From Magnetospirillum molischianum DSM 120 (lineage in GTDB: Bacteria > Pseudomonadota > Alphaproteobacteria > Rhodospirillales > Magnetospirillaceae): DNA of 64,000 nucleotides. The notes beneath the pieces are model-generated. The model was not told where the DNA came from and ran no database searches. It worked only from the letters and a program-made list of their open reading frames with translations. This document shows, one piece after another, positions 26,617-33,605 of this stretch. The stretch spans positions 19,689 through 83,688 of the forward strand of contig NZ_CAHP01000034.1 in the NCBI RefSeq assembly GCF_000294655.1. The letters are read 5' to 3'. Each line of letters begins with the position of its first letter. The first letter of the stretch is position 1. Position numbers and translations under genes: made by a program.

Positions 26617-26730
26617 GCGGGCGCTGCCCGCACCCGCTGGGGTCGCCAGGCCCCGGATCCCGTGCCCTGCGTTGACATCCGGGGAGGTCCGGAGGCGCAC
26701 GCCTCCGGGTGGGGCCGGGGCAACAGCCCC
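26617..26730. repeat. Double-hairpin palindromic element, copy C (diverged)
   Basis: Same plan as copies A and B with different sequence: GCGGGC-GCT-GCCCGC (26617-26631), a CCGG-rich hairpin, then inverted CCGGAGGC-GCAC-GCCTCCGG (26689-26708) and GGGGC-AACA-GCCCC (26717-26730). It lies between the unknown + strand gene and the 3' end of virB5 and could serve as a bidirectional terminator. Confidence 0.7.
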
Positions 26731-26791
26731 GCGTATCCTCTGTCGGAACCAACGCCCGACAGCCCCGCATACCTTCTGCTCACCGCACCGT

Positions 26792-27571
26792 TCATTCCTT
26801 GGCCTCCGTCACGTCCTTGACGCTGTCGGGAGCGATCCCGGCCTTGATCGCGGCGGCGGAGTGGAGCTTCAGCATCTGGGCGAGGATCTGGGTTTGCGCC
26901 GCGAGGGCTCGGGTTTGGGCGATCTCGGTCTGGGCCAGGACGTGGAGGCGGTCCTGGACGGTCGAGGCGTTGCCCAACGCGGATTGCAGGCTGTCGGCGG
27001 TGGCGTTCAGCTCTTCGGCCTGTTTCATCTGGACGTCGGCCTGGGCCAGGGCGCGGGTGCTGGTATCGGCCAGCAGCGCGGTGCGGCGGGTATCGATCCG
27101 GTTGCGGGCGGCGGCCTGCTCGGTGAAGGGTTTGTCCTTCATCTGCTTGTCGTCGAGGAACAGCGCGTCGAGATATTTGGTCGAGGTGTCGCAGATCGAG
27201 CCGAAATTGAGGTCGGTGAACTTGATTCCCCAGCCCGCGCCGTCGGGCATCAGGCAGCGGGCATCGCTTTTGATCTGGCCCTTGATCTTGTCGAGGTTGG
27301 GGATCGGCAGGGTGATGTGGGTGATCGAGCCGATTGCGTTCGACACCTCGTCCATCAGGCCGGAAATCTCGTTGAGAAAGCCGACCTGCTGCTTCAACTC
27401 GGACAGTTGGGCGAGCTGATTCTTGATCTGCTCCTGCATCGCCTTGATCTGTTCGATCGCCTTGCCGACCATCGAGCCGTCGAACACCGCCATCGCGCCC
27501 TGCGCCGCCGGAGCGGCCAGGACCAGGGCGGCGGAAACCAGCAGGGCCGCCTTTACAGATGCGCGCGCCAT
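26792..27571 (-). CDS. virB5: T4SS pilus protein VirB5/TrbJ-like
   Basis: VirB5 is a minor pilin at the pilus tip. The 259-residue product has a signal peptide (MARASVKAALLVSAALVLAAPAAQGAMAVFD), a coiled coil (IEQIKAMQEQIKNQLAQLSELKQQ) and long C-terminal helices, as in VirB5/TrbJ proteins. Two candidate starts exist (27583 and 27571); GGGGAGAG a few bases before ATG 27571 favours the latter. The start lies inside the last codons of virB4 (19 bp overlap). Confidence 0.85.
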   Translation of the reverse strand: MARASVKAALLVSAALVLAAPAAQGAMAVFDGSMVGKAIEQIKAMQEQIKNQLAQLSELKQQVGFLNEISGLMDEVSNAIGSITHITLPIPNLDKIKGQIKSDARCLMPDGAGWGIKFTDLNFGSICDTSTKYLDALFLDDKQMKDKPFTEQAAARNRIDTRRTALLADTSTRALAQADVQMKQAEELNATADSLQSALGNASTVQDRLHVLAQTEIAQTRALAAQTQILAQMLKLHSAAAIKAGIAPDSVKDVTEAKE

Positions 27572-29892
27572 TGCTCTCCCCATCTGTCCTGGAGTGCCTT
27601 GAGCTCGCGCACCGCGTCGGGGCCGGAGCGATAGAACCGCAGCGCCCGGCCGAACGGGGCGAGGTCGATATCGAGCACGGTGGATTCCTCGAAGCCGGTG
27701 GCGGCATCGCGTTTGACCAGCAGCACCTTGCGACCCTCAGGCGCTCCGAAGATGAAGCTCTTTTGCTCGTCGTTGAGGTTGAACGGCTCGTAGGCCGAGC
27801 GGTTGCCTTGGGGGTTGGGATAGAAGAAGAAGGTCGCGGTGTTCTCGATCACCGCATCGGCGATGCCGGATTTGTGCAGCGCGCCGGGGTCCTGGAACGC
27901 CATGCCGACCGATCCGCCGAACTTGCGGTATTCGCGGTACATCACTGCGGCCAGATCGCGGAAGGCGGGGTTGCGCAGCAGGTTGGCGGCTTCGTCGATG
28001 AAGACGGTGAAGCCCTTGACCTTACCCTCGCGCGCCATCCGCTCGATTGCCGTGCTGATATGGGCGACGACGGGTGCACCCAGCGCCGGGTCTTCCAGCG
28101 CTTCGTTCATGTTGATGCCGGTGAGGAAGGCGCGGTCGAGGAAGCCGGACAGGCTGTCGCGCGGCGCGTTGAAGGTATTGGCGTACAGCCCGGCGCGGCC
28201 CTTGGCATCGACCACCCAGCGGGCGAAGCTCTTGCGCGCCTCGCTATGGGCGGGGAAGGTCAGCGGGAAGATCTGGTCGAAGCTCCGCGCTTCGACCGGC
28301 AATTGGAAAGCGGTTTCGGTGACATGGGCGAGGATCTCTTCGATCCCGGCGGTCTCGCTCATTTCGCCCAACATCAGCCGGATCAGCAGAGCGAGGCGCT
28401 GGCGGTTGATCGGGGTGTCGTCGCAATCGAGCGGGTTTAGCTCCAGGCAGTCGAATGGCTGATAGAGACCGCCCATCGCCTCGACCATGAAGCGGGCACC
28501 CTCTTTACTGTCGAAGATGGTCGAGCGGACGCCATCGAACTTCGCCAGTCCGCCGAGCAGATGCATCACCAAGGTCGATTTGCCCGAGTTCGAGGGCGCG
28601 AAGACGACGAAATGGCCCAGCGCCTTGGGTGCGACCGAGCATTGGAACTGAAAGCGATAGGCCTGTCCGCTGCCGGTCATGAAGGAGCGCACCGGACCCT
28701 TGCCGTATTGGGATTCGGCCAAGCCGGTCGGCGCGTTCTCGAACGGCCACAGGGCCGCGACGTTCTCGACGAATAGCTTCAGCGGCCGCAGCAGGTGGTC
28801 ACGGTCAGGCAGCCGGTTGAACCACGCCACCGCCGCTCCCTTGGTCTCGACCGAGGCGACAACGCGGCGATCGGCCAGGATGCGGGCGACCTGAGCGGTG
28901 AGGTCGTTCAGCTCTGCCTCATCGGTGGCGCGCAGCACGATTGCCAGTTGGGTCACAACCAGGGCGGTGCGGCCCTGGGCCAGCAACTCGATCGCGGCGG
29001 CGCATTCTCCGGCGGCCTGGGCCGAACCGAAGGCGCTGTTGGCCCCGCGCTTCAACAGCAGCAGGGTTTTGTCGCGGCCAGTCGGCAAGGCGATCTGGGA
29101 CAGCTCGATCTCGCCCGGCACCGCCATCAGTTCGTGGAGCAGATGGCCCGAGACCATGTCGGGCCATTCCCGCACCGCGATGATTCGGTGGAGCAGCGGA
29201 GTCGGCAGATGGGCCGAGATCGTGCCGTCAGGGGTGAAGACCAGATCGGCGGCGGGCAGATTGGCCGAGATGTTGACCGAAACCGCCCGCAGATCGGCGC
29301 GGTAATCACCGCAGATCAGACCGTTGAGGAACCCGGTCAGCGGGCAATCGGCCTCCGGGTCGGTCGGTCGGGACAGACGGCGAGGCCGATAGGCCGCAAG
29401 CAAAGCGTGCAGTTTGTCGTCGGCTTCCTCCATCTGGTGCGGAGCCGGGCTTTGCAGAGTCAGATACCAGGAGAACGCAAAGGCCGAGCGGTACAGCGCT
29501 TCTTCGGCCGCGCCGATCTCGCTCAACGCCTGCGACGGCCAGGTCGCGGGATAGATCGAGTCCTGGCGGCGCTTGACCCCATACAGGCGCACCGTGACGT
29601 CCCGCGCCGCGCAGGCCTGGAGAAAATCGGCGCGTCCCTGATGCAGTGCCGCCTGCTCGATTTCGGGCCTTGTGTCGTAGGCGATCCCGTCAAGGCGAAA
29701 GGCGCGCAGCACGCTGCCGGATTTGAGCCGGACGGTGAAGTGATCCGGCTCGATCCGGTCGAGCTCAAGCTCGTGGCCGAGCCAGTTGAACCCGACCGAG
29801 CCGAAAGCGATCCGCCGGGCCGCCGGAACCGCAAGGGCTCCGACGGCCACGGCGGCGCTTCCCACGCCGATCGCGAGCGGCCACAGGCTCAT
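27553..29892 (-). CDS. virB4: T4SS ATPase VirB4
   Basis: VirB4 energises pilus assembly and substrate transfer. The 779-residue product has Walker A FAPSNSGKSTLVMH and Walker B FTVFIDEAANLLRNP, followed by YREYRKFGGSVGMAFQDPG and a C-terminal FIFGAPEGRKVLLVKR, all typical of VirB4/CagE. Length is normal. ATG 29892 overlaps the virB3 stop (ATGA), which fixes the start; the frame upstream to 29943 is a shadow within virB3. A hydrophobic N-terminal stretch (LWPLAIGVGSAAVAVGAL) may be a membrane anchor or a relic of a VirB3-VirB4 fusion. Confidence 0.93.
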   Translation of the reverse strand: MSLWPLAIGVGSAAVAVGALAVPAARRIAFGSVGFNWLGHELELDRIEPDHFTVRLKSGSVLRAFRLDGIAYDTRPEIEQAALHQGRADFLQACAARDVTVRLYGVKRRQDSIYPATWPSQALSEIGAAEEALYRSAFAFSWYLTLQSPAPHQMEEADDKLHALLAAYRPRRLSRPTDPEADCPLTGFLNGLICGDYRADLRAVSVNISANLPAADLVFTPDGTISAHLPTPLLHRIIAVREWPDMVSGHLLHELMAVPGEIELSQIALPTGRDKTLLLLKRGANSAFGSAQAAGECAAAIELLAQGRTALVVTQLAIVLRATDEAELNDLTAQVARILADRRVVASVETKGAAVAWFNRLPDRDHLLRPLKLFVENVAALWPFENAPTGLAESQYGKGPVRSFMTGSGQAYRFQFQCSVAPKALGHFVVFAPSNSGKSTLVMHLLGGLAKFDGVRSTIFDSKEGARFMVEAMGGLYQPFDCLELNPLDCDDTPINRQRLALLIRLMLGEMSETAGIEEILAHVTETAFQLPVEARSFDQIFPLTFPAHSEARKSFARWVVDAKGRAGLYANTFNAPRDSLSGFLDRAFLTGINMNEALEDPALGAPVVAHISTAIERMAREGKVKGFTVFIDEAANLLRNPAFRDLAAVMYREYRKFGGSVGMAFQDPGALHKSGIADAVIENTATFFFYPNPQGNRSAYEPFNLNDEQKSFIFGAPEGRKVLLVKRDAATGFEESTVLDIDLAPFGRALRFYRSGPDAVRELKALQDRWGEQWRAHL

Positions 29893-30212
29893 ACCGACGT
29901 CCCCCAGGAACGCGCGGCGGGGGACGCCCCGGCCAGCAGCCATCGACGCGGGGAGACTCCCCAGAAGCCCGCAGAGGCCAGGGCGACCGAATCGACATGG
30001 CGGTCACGCCGGGCCAGTCGGTAGGCGAAAGCCAGCCCGACCGCCAGCACCACGGCAAACGCGATCATCGACAGAGCGACGCCGCCCAGCAGGATCGTCA
30101 GTCCATAGACCAAAGCCGCCGGGCTGATCGCCAGGACCATCAGCCGAGGCGGCAGGCCGAACACGGTAAACGGCCATTGGACGTGAGTGAACACCACCGA
30201 GCGGGCCTTCAT
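29889..30212 (-). CDS. virB3: T4SS inner-membrane protein VirB3
   Basis: The 107-residue protein has two adjacent membrane segments (about residues 26-45 and 47-65) after the conserved N-terminal PPRLMVLAISPAAL, and the short Arg-rich loop YRLARRDRHVD, all features of VirB3. It is coupled to virB4 by a 4 bp overlap and starts 4 bp after the pilin gene virB2. VirB3 works with VirB4 in pilus assembly. Confidence 0.88.
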   Translation of the reverse strand: MKARSVVFTHVQWPFTVFGLPPRLMVLAISPAALVYGLTILLGGVALSMIAFAVVLAVGLAFAYRLARRDRHVDSVALASAGFWGVSPRRWLLAGASPAARSWGTSV

Positions 30213-30216
30213 CGCC

Positions 30217-30516
30217 TTAGCTCTGCTTCATCAGATCGATGAACCACAGGATCGCGGTGGGACCGACCGTCACCAGCAGCCCGGCGACGAAGAAGATCCA
30301 GATCCGCGACCAATCGAGCCGCTGGGTCATCGCCGCCCACAGGCCGTAACCGACCAGCGAGAGGCCGATCAGAGCCCCGCCGATGGTGACGAGACTGGTG
30401 ATCAGCGACTTGACCCCTTCCTCTGCCGGCTTGATCCAGTCGGCATCGGCGGCAAAAGCGGGCGCGGCGGCGAGGAGCGCAACCGCGAACAGCGAACGGG
30501 CAATCAGTTTGGTCAT
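30217..30516 (-). CDS. virB2: Major pilin VirB2
   Basis: The 99-residue product has a signal peptide (MTKLIARSLFAVALLAAAPAFA) and two hydrophobic helices (SLITSLVTIGGALIGLSLVGYGLWAA and WIFFVAGLLVTVGPTAILWFI) separated by a short basic loop, the standard pattern of TrbC/VirB2 pilins. It sits directly before virB3 and virB4 in the normal order. Confidence 0.88.
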   Translation of the reverse strand: MTKLIARSLFAVALLAAAPAFAADADWIKPAEEGVKSLITSLVTIGGALIGLSLVGYGLWAAMTQRLDWSRIWIFFVAGLLVTVGPTAILWFIDLMKQS

Positions 30517-30526
30517 GGCAAGGGTC

Positions 30527-31000
30527 CTATCGAACGATGGAAAACAGGATCGTCAGAGCCAGGGCGCACCCGGCCAGACTGAGGGCGGTCAGCACGACCA
30601 AGACGCGGCGATGGCTTCGCAAGGCGCGGCGCAGGTCGTCCATCGCCAAAGCCTGCCGCTCGACCAGGGCGAAGGCCTGATCGAGCGAGGCTTTGACCGT
30701 CTTGTCCTTGAGGCTGGTGAGCACGGTCTCGACCGCATCGGCGCAGGTCGAGCCGGTGGTGGTGAGGATCGCGGCGATAGCGGCATCGTGACGGCGCAAC
30801 ACCGTCTCGTAATCGCGAAGGAACCCCTGATGCAGCGTCACCAGCATCAACAGCGGATCGTCGCTGCCGATCGCGACACCGTGCTCGCGCACCAGCATCG
30901 CCCGCGCGTTGTCGAGACTCATCGCCGCAACCGGCGGCGGGGTGTCCCCCGCCTCCAGCACCTCGCCCGTCTCGGGATCGAAGATCGGGGCGTCGCTCAT
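30527..31000 (-). CDS. traM: TraM-like conjugation accessory protein
   Basis: The 157-residue product has an N-terminal soluble region (FDPETGEVLEAG), helices with LVTLHQGFLRDYETVLRRHDAAI, and one C-terminal membrane segment (VLVVLTALSLAGCALALTILF). The position after traL, the size and the C-terminal anchor match RP4 TraM. The start at ATG 31000 overlaps the traL stop; the open frame to 31039 is a shadow. Sequence identity to RP4 TraM appears low, so the name rests mainly on gene order. Confidence 0.6.
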   Translation of the reverse strand: MSDAPIFDPETGEVLEAGDTPPPVAAMSLDNARAMLVREHGVAIGSDDPLLMLVTLHQGFLRDYETVLRRHDAAIAAILTTTGSTCADAVETVLTSLKDKTVKASLDQAFALVERQALAMDDLRRALRSHRRVLVVLTALSLAGCALALTILFSIVR

Positions 31001-31731
31001 AGCCGGGCCCGATCCATCTGGGCATCGAGCTTGCGCCACATCATCTTGAGGCGCTGGCGCTCCATGATCGTGGTGTCGGGGCTGGCGTCGATCTCGGCGA
31101 AGGTGAGATGCCGCTTCAGCATCTGCTCCATGTCGCGGCCGAACGTCTCCGGCTTGACCGCCGGGATCGTCACCAGGGCATGGACCCGGCCCTGGTGGGT
31201 TTTGTAGGCGTTGCTCTCTTCGAAAGTTTTGCCGTTACGAACCGGGCGGCCGAAATACTCGTTGATCCACACCACCACCGGCACATCGGGGATGTTGCGG
31301 CACAGGCTGATGAAGCCCTCGGTGGTGTCGGGCAGCGCCTGACCACCAGTGATCACGGTGTGGAAGCGGACCCCGTGCCCGGCCTCGGCCAGCAGAGGGA
31401 CCACCTCGTTTTGCAGCAGGTAGGAGCAAAGCGGTACGAAGGTGCTGGCCCCGTTATCGACCACCATTACCGGCGCGGACTCATCGCCGTCACCCTCCGC
31501 CATGATCCGCTCGACCAACTGGTCGAAGGCACGGGGGTTGATGTCGTCGCCGTCCATGATCGACAGCGCTTCGGCCTTGAACGCCTTGTAGCCGGAAAAG
31601 GTGGCGTTGACCGGGTCGGTATCGACGCAGATCGGGGCCAGCCCGTGGACCGAGTAATACTGAGCCAGCAGCGAGGCGATCAGCGACTTGCCGACACCTC
31701 CCTTGCCCTGAAGGATGAAATCAACTTGCAT
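30997..31731 (-). CDS. traL: TraL, ParA/MinD-type P-loop conjugation protein
   Basis: The 244-residue protein strongly resembles RP4 TraL: FILQGKGGVGKSLIASLLAQYY (deviant Walker A with two Lys), CVDTDPVNATFSGYKAFK, VVDNGASTFVPLCSYLL, HTVITGGQALPDT and WINEYFG. TraL belongs to the oriT-proximal TraKLM group of RP4 and is thought to act in DNA processing or positioning. It overlaps the traM-like gene by 4 bp and follows the traK-like gene after 15 bp. Confidence 0.9.
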   Translation of the reverse strand: MQVDFILQGKGGVGKSLIASLLAQYYSVHGLAPICVDTDPVNATFSGYKAFKAEALSIMDGDDINPRAFDQLVERIMAEGDGDESAPVMVVDNGASTFVPLCSYLLQNEVVPLLAEAGHGVRFHTVITGGQALPDTTEGFISLCRNIPDVPVVVWINEYFGRPVRNGKTFEESNAYKTHQGRVHALVTIPAVKPETFGRDMEQMLKRHLTFAEIDASPDTTIMERQRLKMMWRKLDAQMDRARL

Positions 31732-31746
31732 GGGTGCGCGCTCCCG

Positions 31747-32085
31747 TCACCAGTTCTCGTCCAGGTCTGGACGATTGTTGTGGTCGAACTTGGCGAAGTG
31801 CGGATCATCAGCTCGGGTGATGTCCGTCCCTGCCGGTTGAACCGGAGCGATCAGCGATGTAGATCGGGGAAGGATCGGTGCGCGACCAGAGCGGCCCGCA
31901 GGCTCAGGAGTCAGTAACCTTTTAACCTGAGCGTAGAACTTGCTGAGAGCTACGGAGACTTTTCCTTCGGCTTTCAGCTCAAGCCAGACTTGCCGGGTCG
32001 TCACACCGCTTTCAAGCCTCTCAACTATCAAAGGCTTAAGCGCTATGACTTCGCGTTTAGCTTGACCCCAGCGATTGGCTCGCAC
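31747..32085 (-). CDS. traK: TraK-like oriT-binding protein
   Basis: The 112-residue basic protein has the central pattern TTRQVWLELKAEGKVSVALSKFYAQVKRLL, which parallels VTIWEHMRETGKVKFSYETFR of RP4 TraK, a helix-turn-helix-like oriT-wrapping protein. The C-terminus is Pro/Asp-rich. The start is GTG at 32085 with GGGGAT upstream. It heads the - strand conjugation operon; the non-coding region before it is a candidate oriT or operator region. Confidence 0.72.
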   Translation of the reverse strand: MRANRWGQAKREVIALKPLIVERLESGVTTRQVWLELKAEGKVSVALSKFYAQVKRLLTPEPAGRSGRAPILPRSTSLIAPVQPAGTDITRADDPHFAKFDHNNRPDLDENW

Positions 32086-32097
32086 AATATCCCCGCA

Positions 32098-32135
32098 TCG
32101 TGATCGTTTCGGTCACGACTCGGCGGGTGTCCTAG
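32098..32135. promoter_or_regulatory. Inverted repeat upstream of traK (operator or oriT candidate)
   Basis: TCGTGATCG (32098-32106) and CGGTCACGA (32110-32118) pair at 8 of 9 positions around TTT. The core is related to the cas-operon palindrome at 14 of 17 positions. GTGTCCTAG follows at 32127-32135, 8 bp past the inverted repeat, a weak echo of the RP4 nic layout. The rest of the 262 bp gap up to 32347 contains CATTGCGA twice in tandem (32188-32205), is A+T-rich, and holds no gene I can support. Confidence 0.4.
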
Positions 32136-32347
32136 AAACCGCGTACTTTTGGGGACGCCAATCTTCCGAGTGCGTTGATTTCACTATCATTGCGAGCATT
32201 GCGAAACGCGACCTTTGCGTCGTTGTTCTTCGCCATAATTTGTCCGCTTTTTCAGCGCTTTCTATAAAACAGCGGAATTGGTAACGATTGAGTCCTATAC
32301 TCATTCGTTAATGCTGAGACTGCCTCTAGATTCTGGGAAGGCCGGTC

Positions 32348-32692
32348 ATGAAGGTGAAGTTCGTAGTTTGCGCCCTTGCCGCCGCGATGACGGTCGCTAT
32401 GCCGGTTGATTCGGCTCAGGCTGGCGACAGACACGGCCGCGATCTTGCCCTGGGCCTGTTGCTGGGGGCCGCTGCTGTCGGTACCACGGCGGCGATCATG
32501 TCCGCTCCGTCTGGGCCCGTGTATGCCGCGCCACCGCCGGTTTATTATGCGCCACCTCCGCCGGTGTATTACGCCCCACCCCCGCCGGTCGGCTATTATG
32601 CCGCTCCACCGCCGGTGTATTACGCCCCACCTCCTCCGCCCGTCGTGTATTACGCGCCGCCACCGCCCCGCTATTATTACCGAGGATACTAG
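32348..32692 (+). CDS. Secreted Pro/Tyr-rich YAPPP-repeat protein
   Basis: The 114-residue product has a signal peptide (MKVKFVVCALAAAMTVAMPVDSAQA), a Gly/Ala-rich hydrophobic stretch (DLALGLLLGAAAVGTTAAIM) and a C-terminal half made of YYAPPPPV-type repeats ending RYYYRGY. Such repeats are common in small alphaproteobacterial envelope proteins of unknown role. A perfect terminator follows at 32768, so it is probably monocistronic. Confidence 0.75.
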   Translation: MKVKFVVCALAAAMTVAMPVDSAQAGDRHGRDLALGLLLGAAAVGTTAAIMSAPSGPVYAAPPPVYYAPPPPVYYAPPPPVGYYAAPPPVYYAPPPPPVVYYAPPPPRYYYRGY

Positions 32693-32767
32693 ATTTCTCG
32701 ATCCATCGCGGTCATGTCCAGCGGTCGCTAAGTCGTTGACGCGTTGATGGTATCGAGTTCCGCCCCC

Positions 32768-32800
32768 CTGCCGACGATTGCCACTATCGTCGGCAGTTTT
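32768..32800 (+). terminator. Rho-independent terminator
   Basis: An 11 bp perfect stem, CTGCCGACGAT (32768-32778) with ATCGTCGGCAG (32786-32796), a 7 nt loop and TTTT. It lies between the convergent ends of the YAPPP protein gene and the DUF697 gene. Confidence 0.85.
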
Positions 32801-32828
32801 GTGTGCGGCGGTTTTCATCGGATTCGGT

Positions 32829-33368
32829 TCAGGCGGCGGCGGATGGTTCCTTATCCTTCAGATCGGCCGCGACTTTCTTGCCGAGGCGGAATTGCTTCGA
32901 GAAGTAGTCTTTTACCCTGGTGGTATCGAGGTCGAAGATGCTTCCTCCGGCCTCGTAATGGCGCACGAACACCTTGTTGACGGCATACGTTGCCGCTCCG
33001 GCCAGAATCGGCAGTGCCACCGCTCCGGTGGTCTGGCCGACGATGGGGATGAACTTCAACAGGCTGATGACGGTTCCCCCGACCGCGACGGGAAACAATC
33101 CGCCCAGCAGCGAAGTTAGAATCGCCTTGCCGCGATCCTGTTCGAATGGGACGCCGTATTCCTTGGACAGCGATTTGATCAGGTCGAGATTGACCGCCAG
33201 AACCCCCACGATGTCGGCGATAGGGATCGGGACGAGACCAACGCCGAGCGAGGCGAGGATGTGATTGCGGGCGATGTGTTCAACCCGTTGCTTGCGAGCG
33301 CTATGTTCGTCTTCTCCCTCGTTCGCAACGTCTGACGGGGCTGAGGATTCGCTGACTTTTTCCGACAT
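32829..33368 (-). CDS. DUF697-family membrane-associated protein
   Basis: The 179-residue product has a charged N-terminus followed by VGLVPIPIADIVGVLAVNLDLIKSLSKEYGVPF, ILTSLLGGLFPVAVGG, LLKFIPIVGQTTG and AATYAVNKVFVRHYEAGGSIFDLD, the sequence pattern of DUF697 (often linked to GTPases and envelope stress). Hydrophobic, Gly-rich segments suggest membrane association. No GTPase partner gene is beside it. Function unknown. Confidence 0.78.
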   Translation of the reverse strand: MSEKVSESSAPSDVANEGEDEHSARKQRVEHIARNHILASLGVGLVPIPIADIVGVLAVNLDLIKSLSKEYGVPFEQDRGKAILTSLLGGLFPVAVGGTVISLLKFIPIVGQTTGAVALPILAGAATYAVNKVFVRHYEAGGSIFDLDTTRVKDYFSKQFRLGKKVAADLKDKEPSAAA

Positions 33369-33520
33369 GGCGCAGCTCCTGGGAAGATGCCTCGCGAACG
33401 GTTCAGGCGAGGAACGACTTCATTTTATCGTCAAATCGTCGTCCCGTCATCGTGAGTGACGATATTGGCGTGGCCGTTTCCTCTATTCAGACTTCATTGT
33501 TAGACATTTAAGCCTAAAAA

Positions 33521-33548
33521 TTGTTAATGTCGCCGCATCCGCTATCAT
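33521..33548 (+). promoter_or_regulatory. Candidate sigma70-type promoter for the ABC-SPFH operon
   Basis: TTGTTA (33521-33526) and TATCAT (33543-33548) with a 16 bp spacer lie in the most A+T-rich part of the gap, about 58 bp before the ABC exporter start. GACATT (33503-33508) and AATGTC (33526-33531) form an inverted repeat that overlaps the -35 region. Confidence 0.45.
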
Positions 33549-33605
33549 AAAAATAGGGTCGCAAATACGCACCCAAAAGGTGCGGCGGGTTGCGAGAGGG
33601 GGCCG

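Noticed and set aside
10480..32085. Complete integrative conjugative element with integrase and attachment sites
   Set aside because: No integrase or recombinase gene, no tRNA at either end and no flanking direct repeat could be found in the window; only a conjugation module can be supported.
32113..32304. 63-codon frame upstream of traK on the - strand and overlapping + strand frame
   Set aside because: A+T-rich intergenic DNA, no ribosome site, no coupling with traK and no recognisable sequence.
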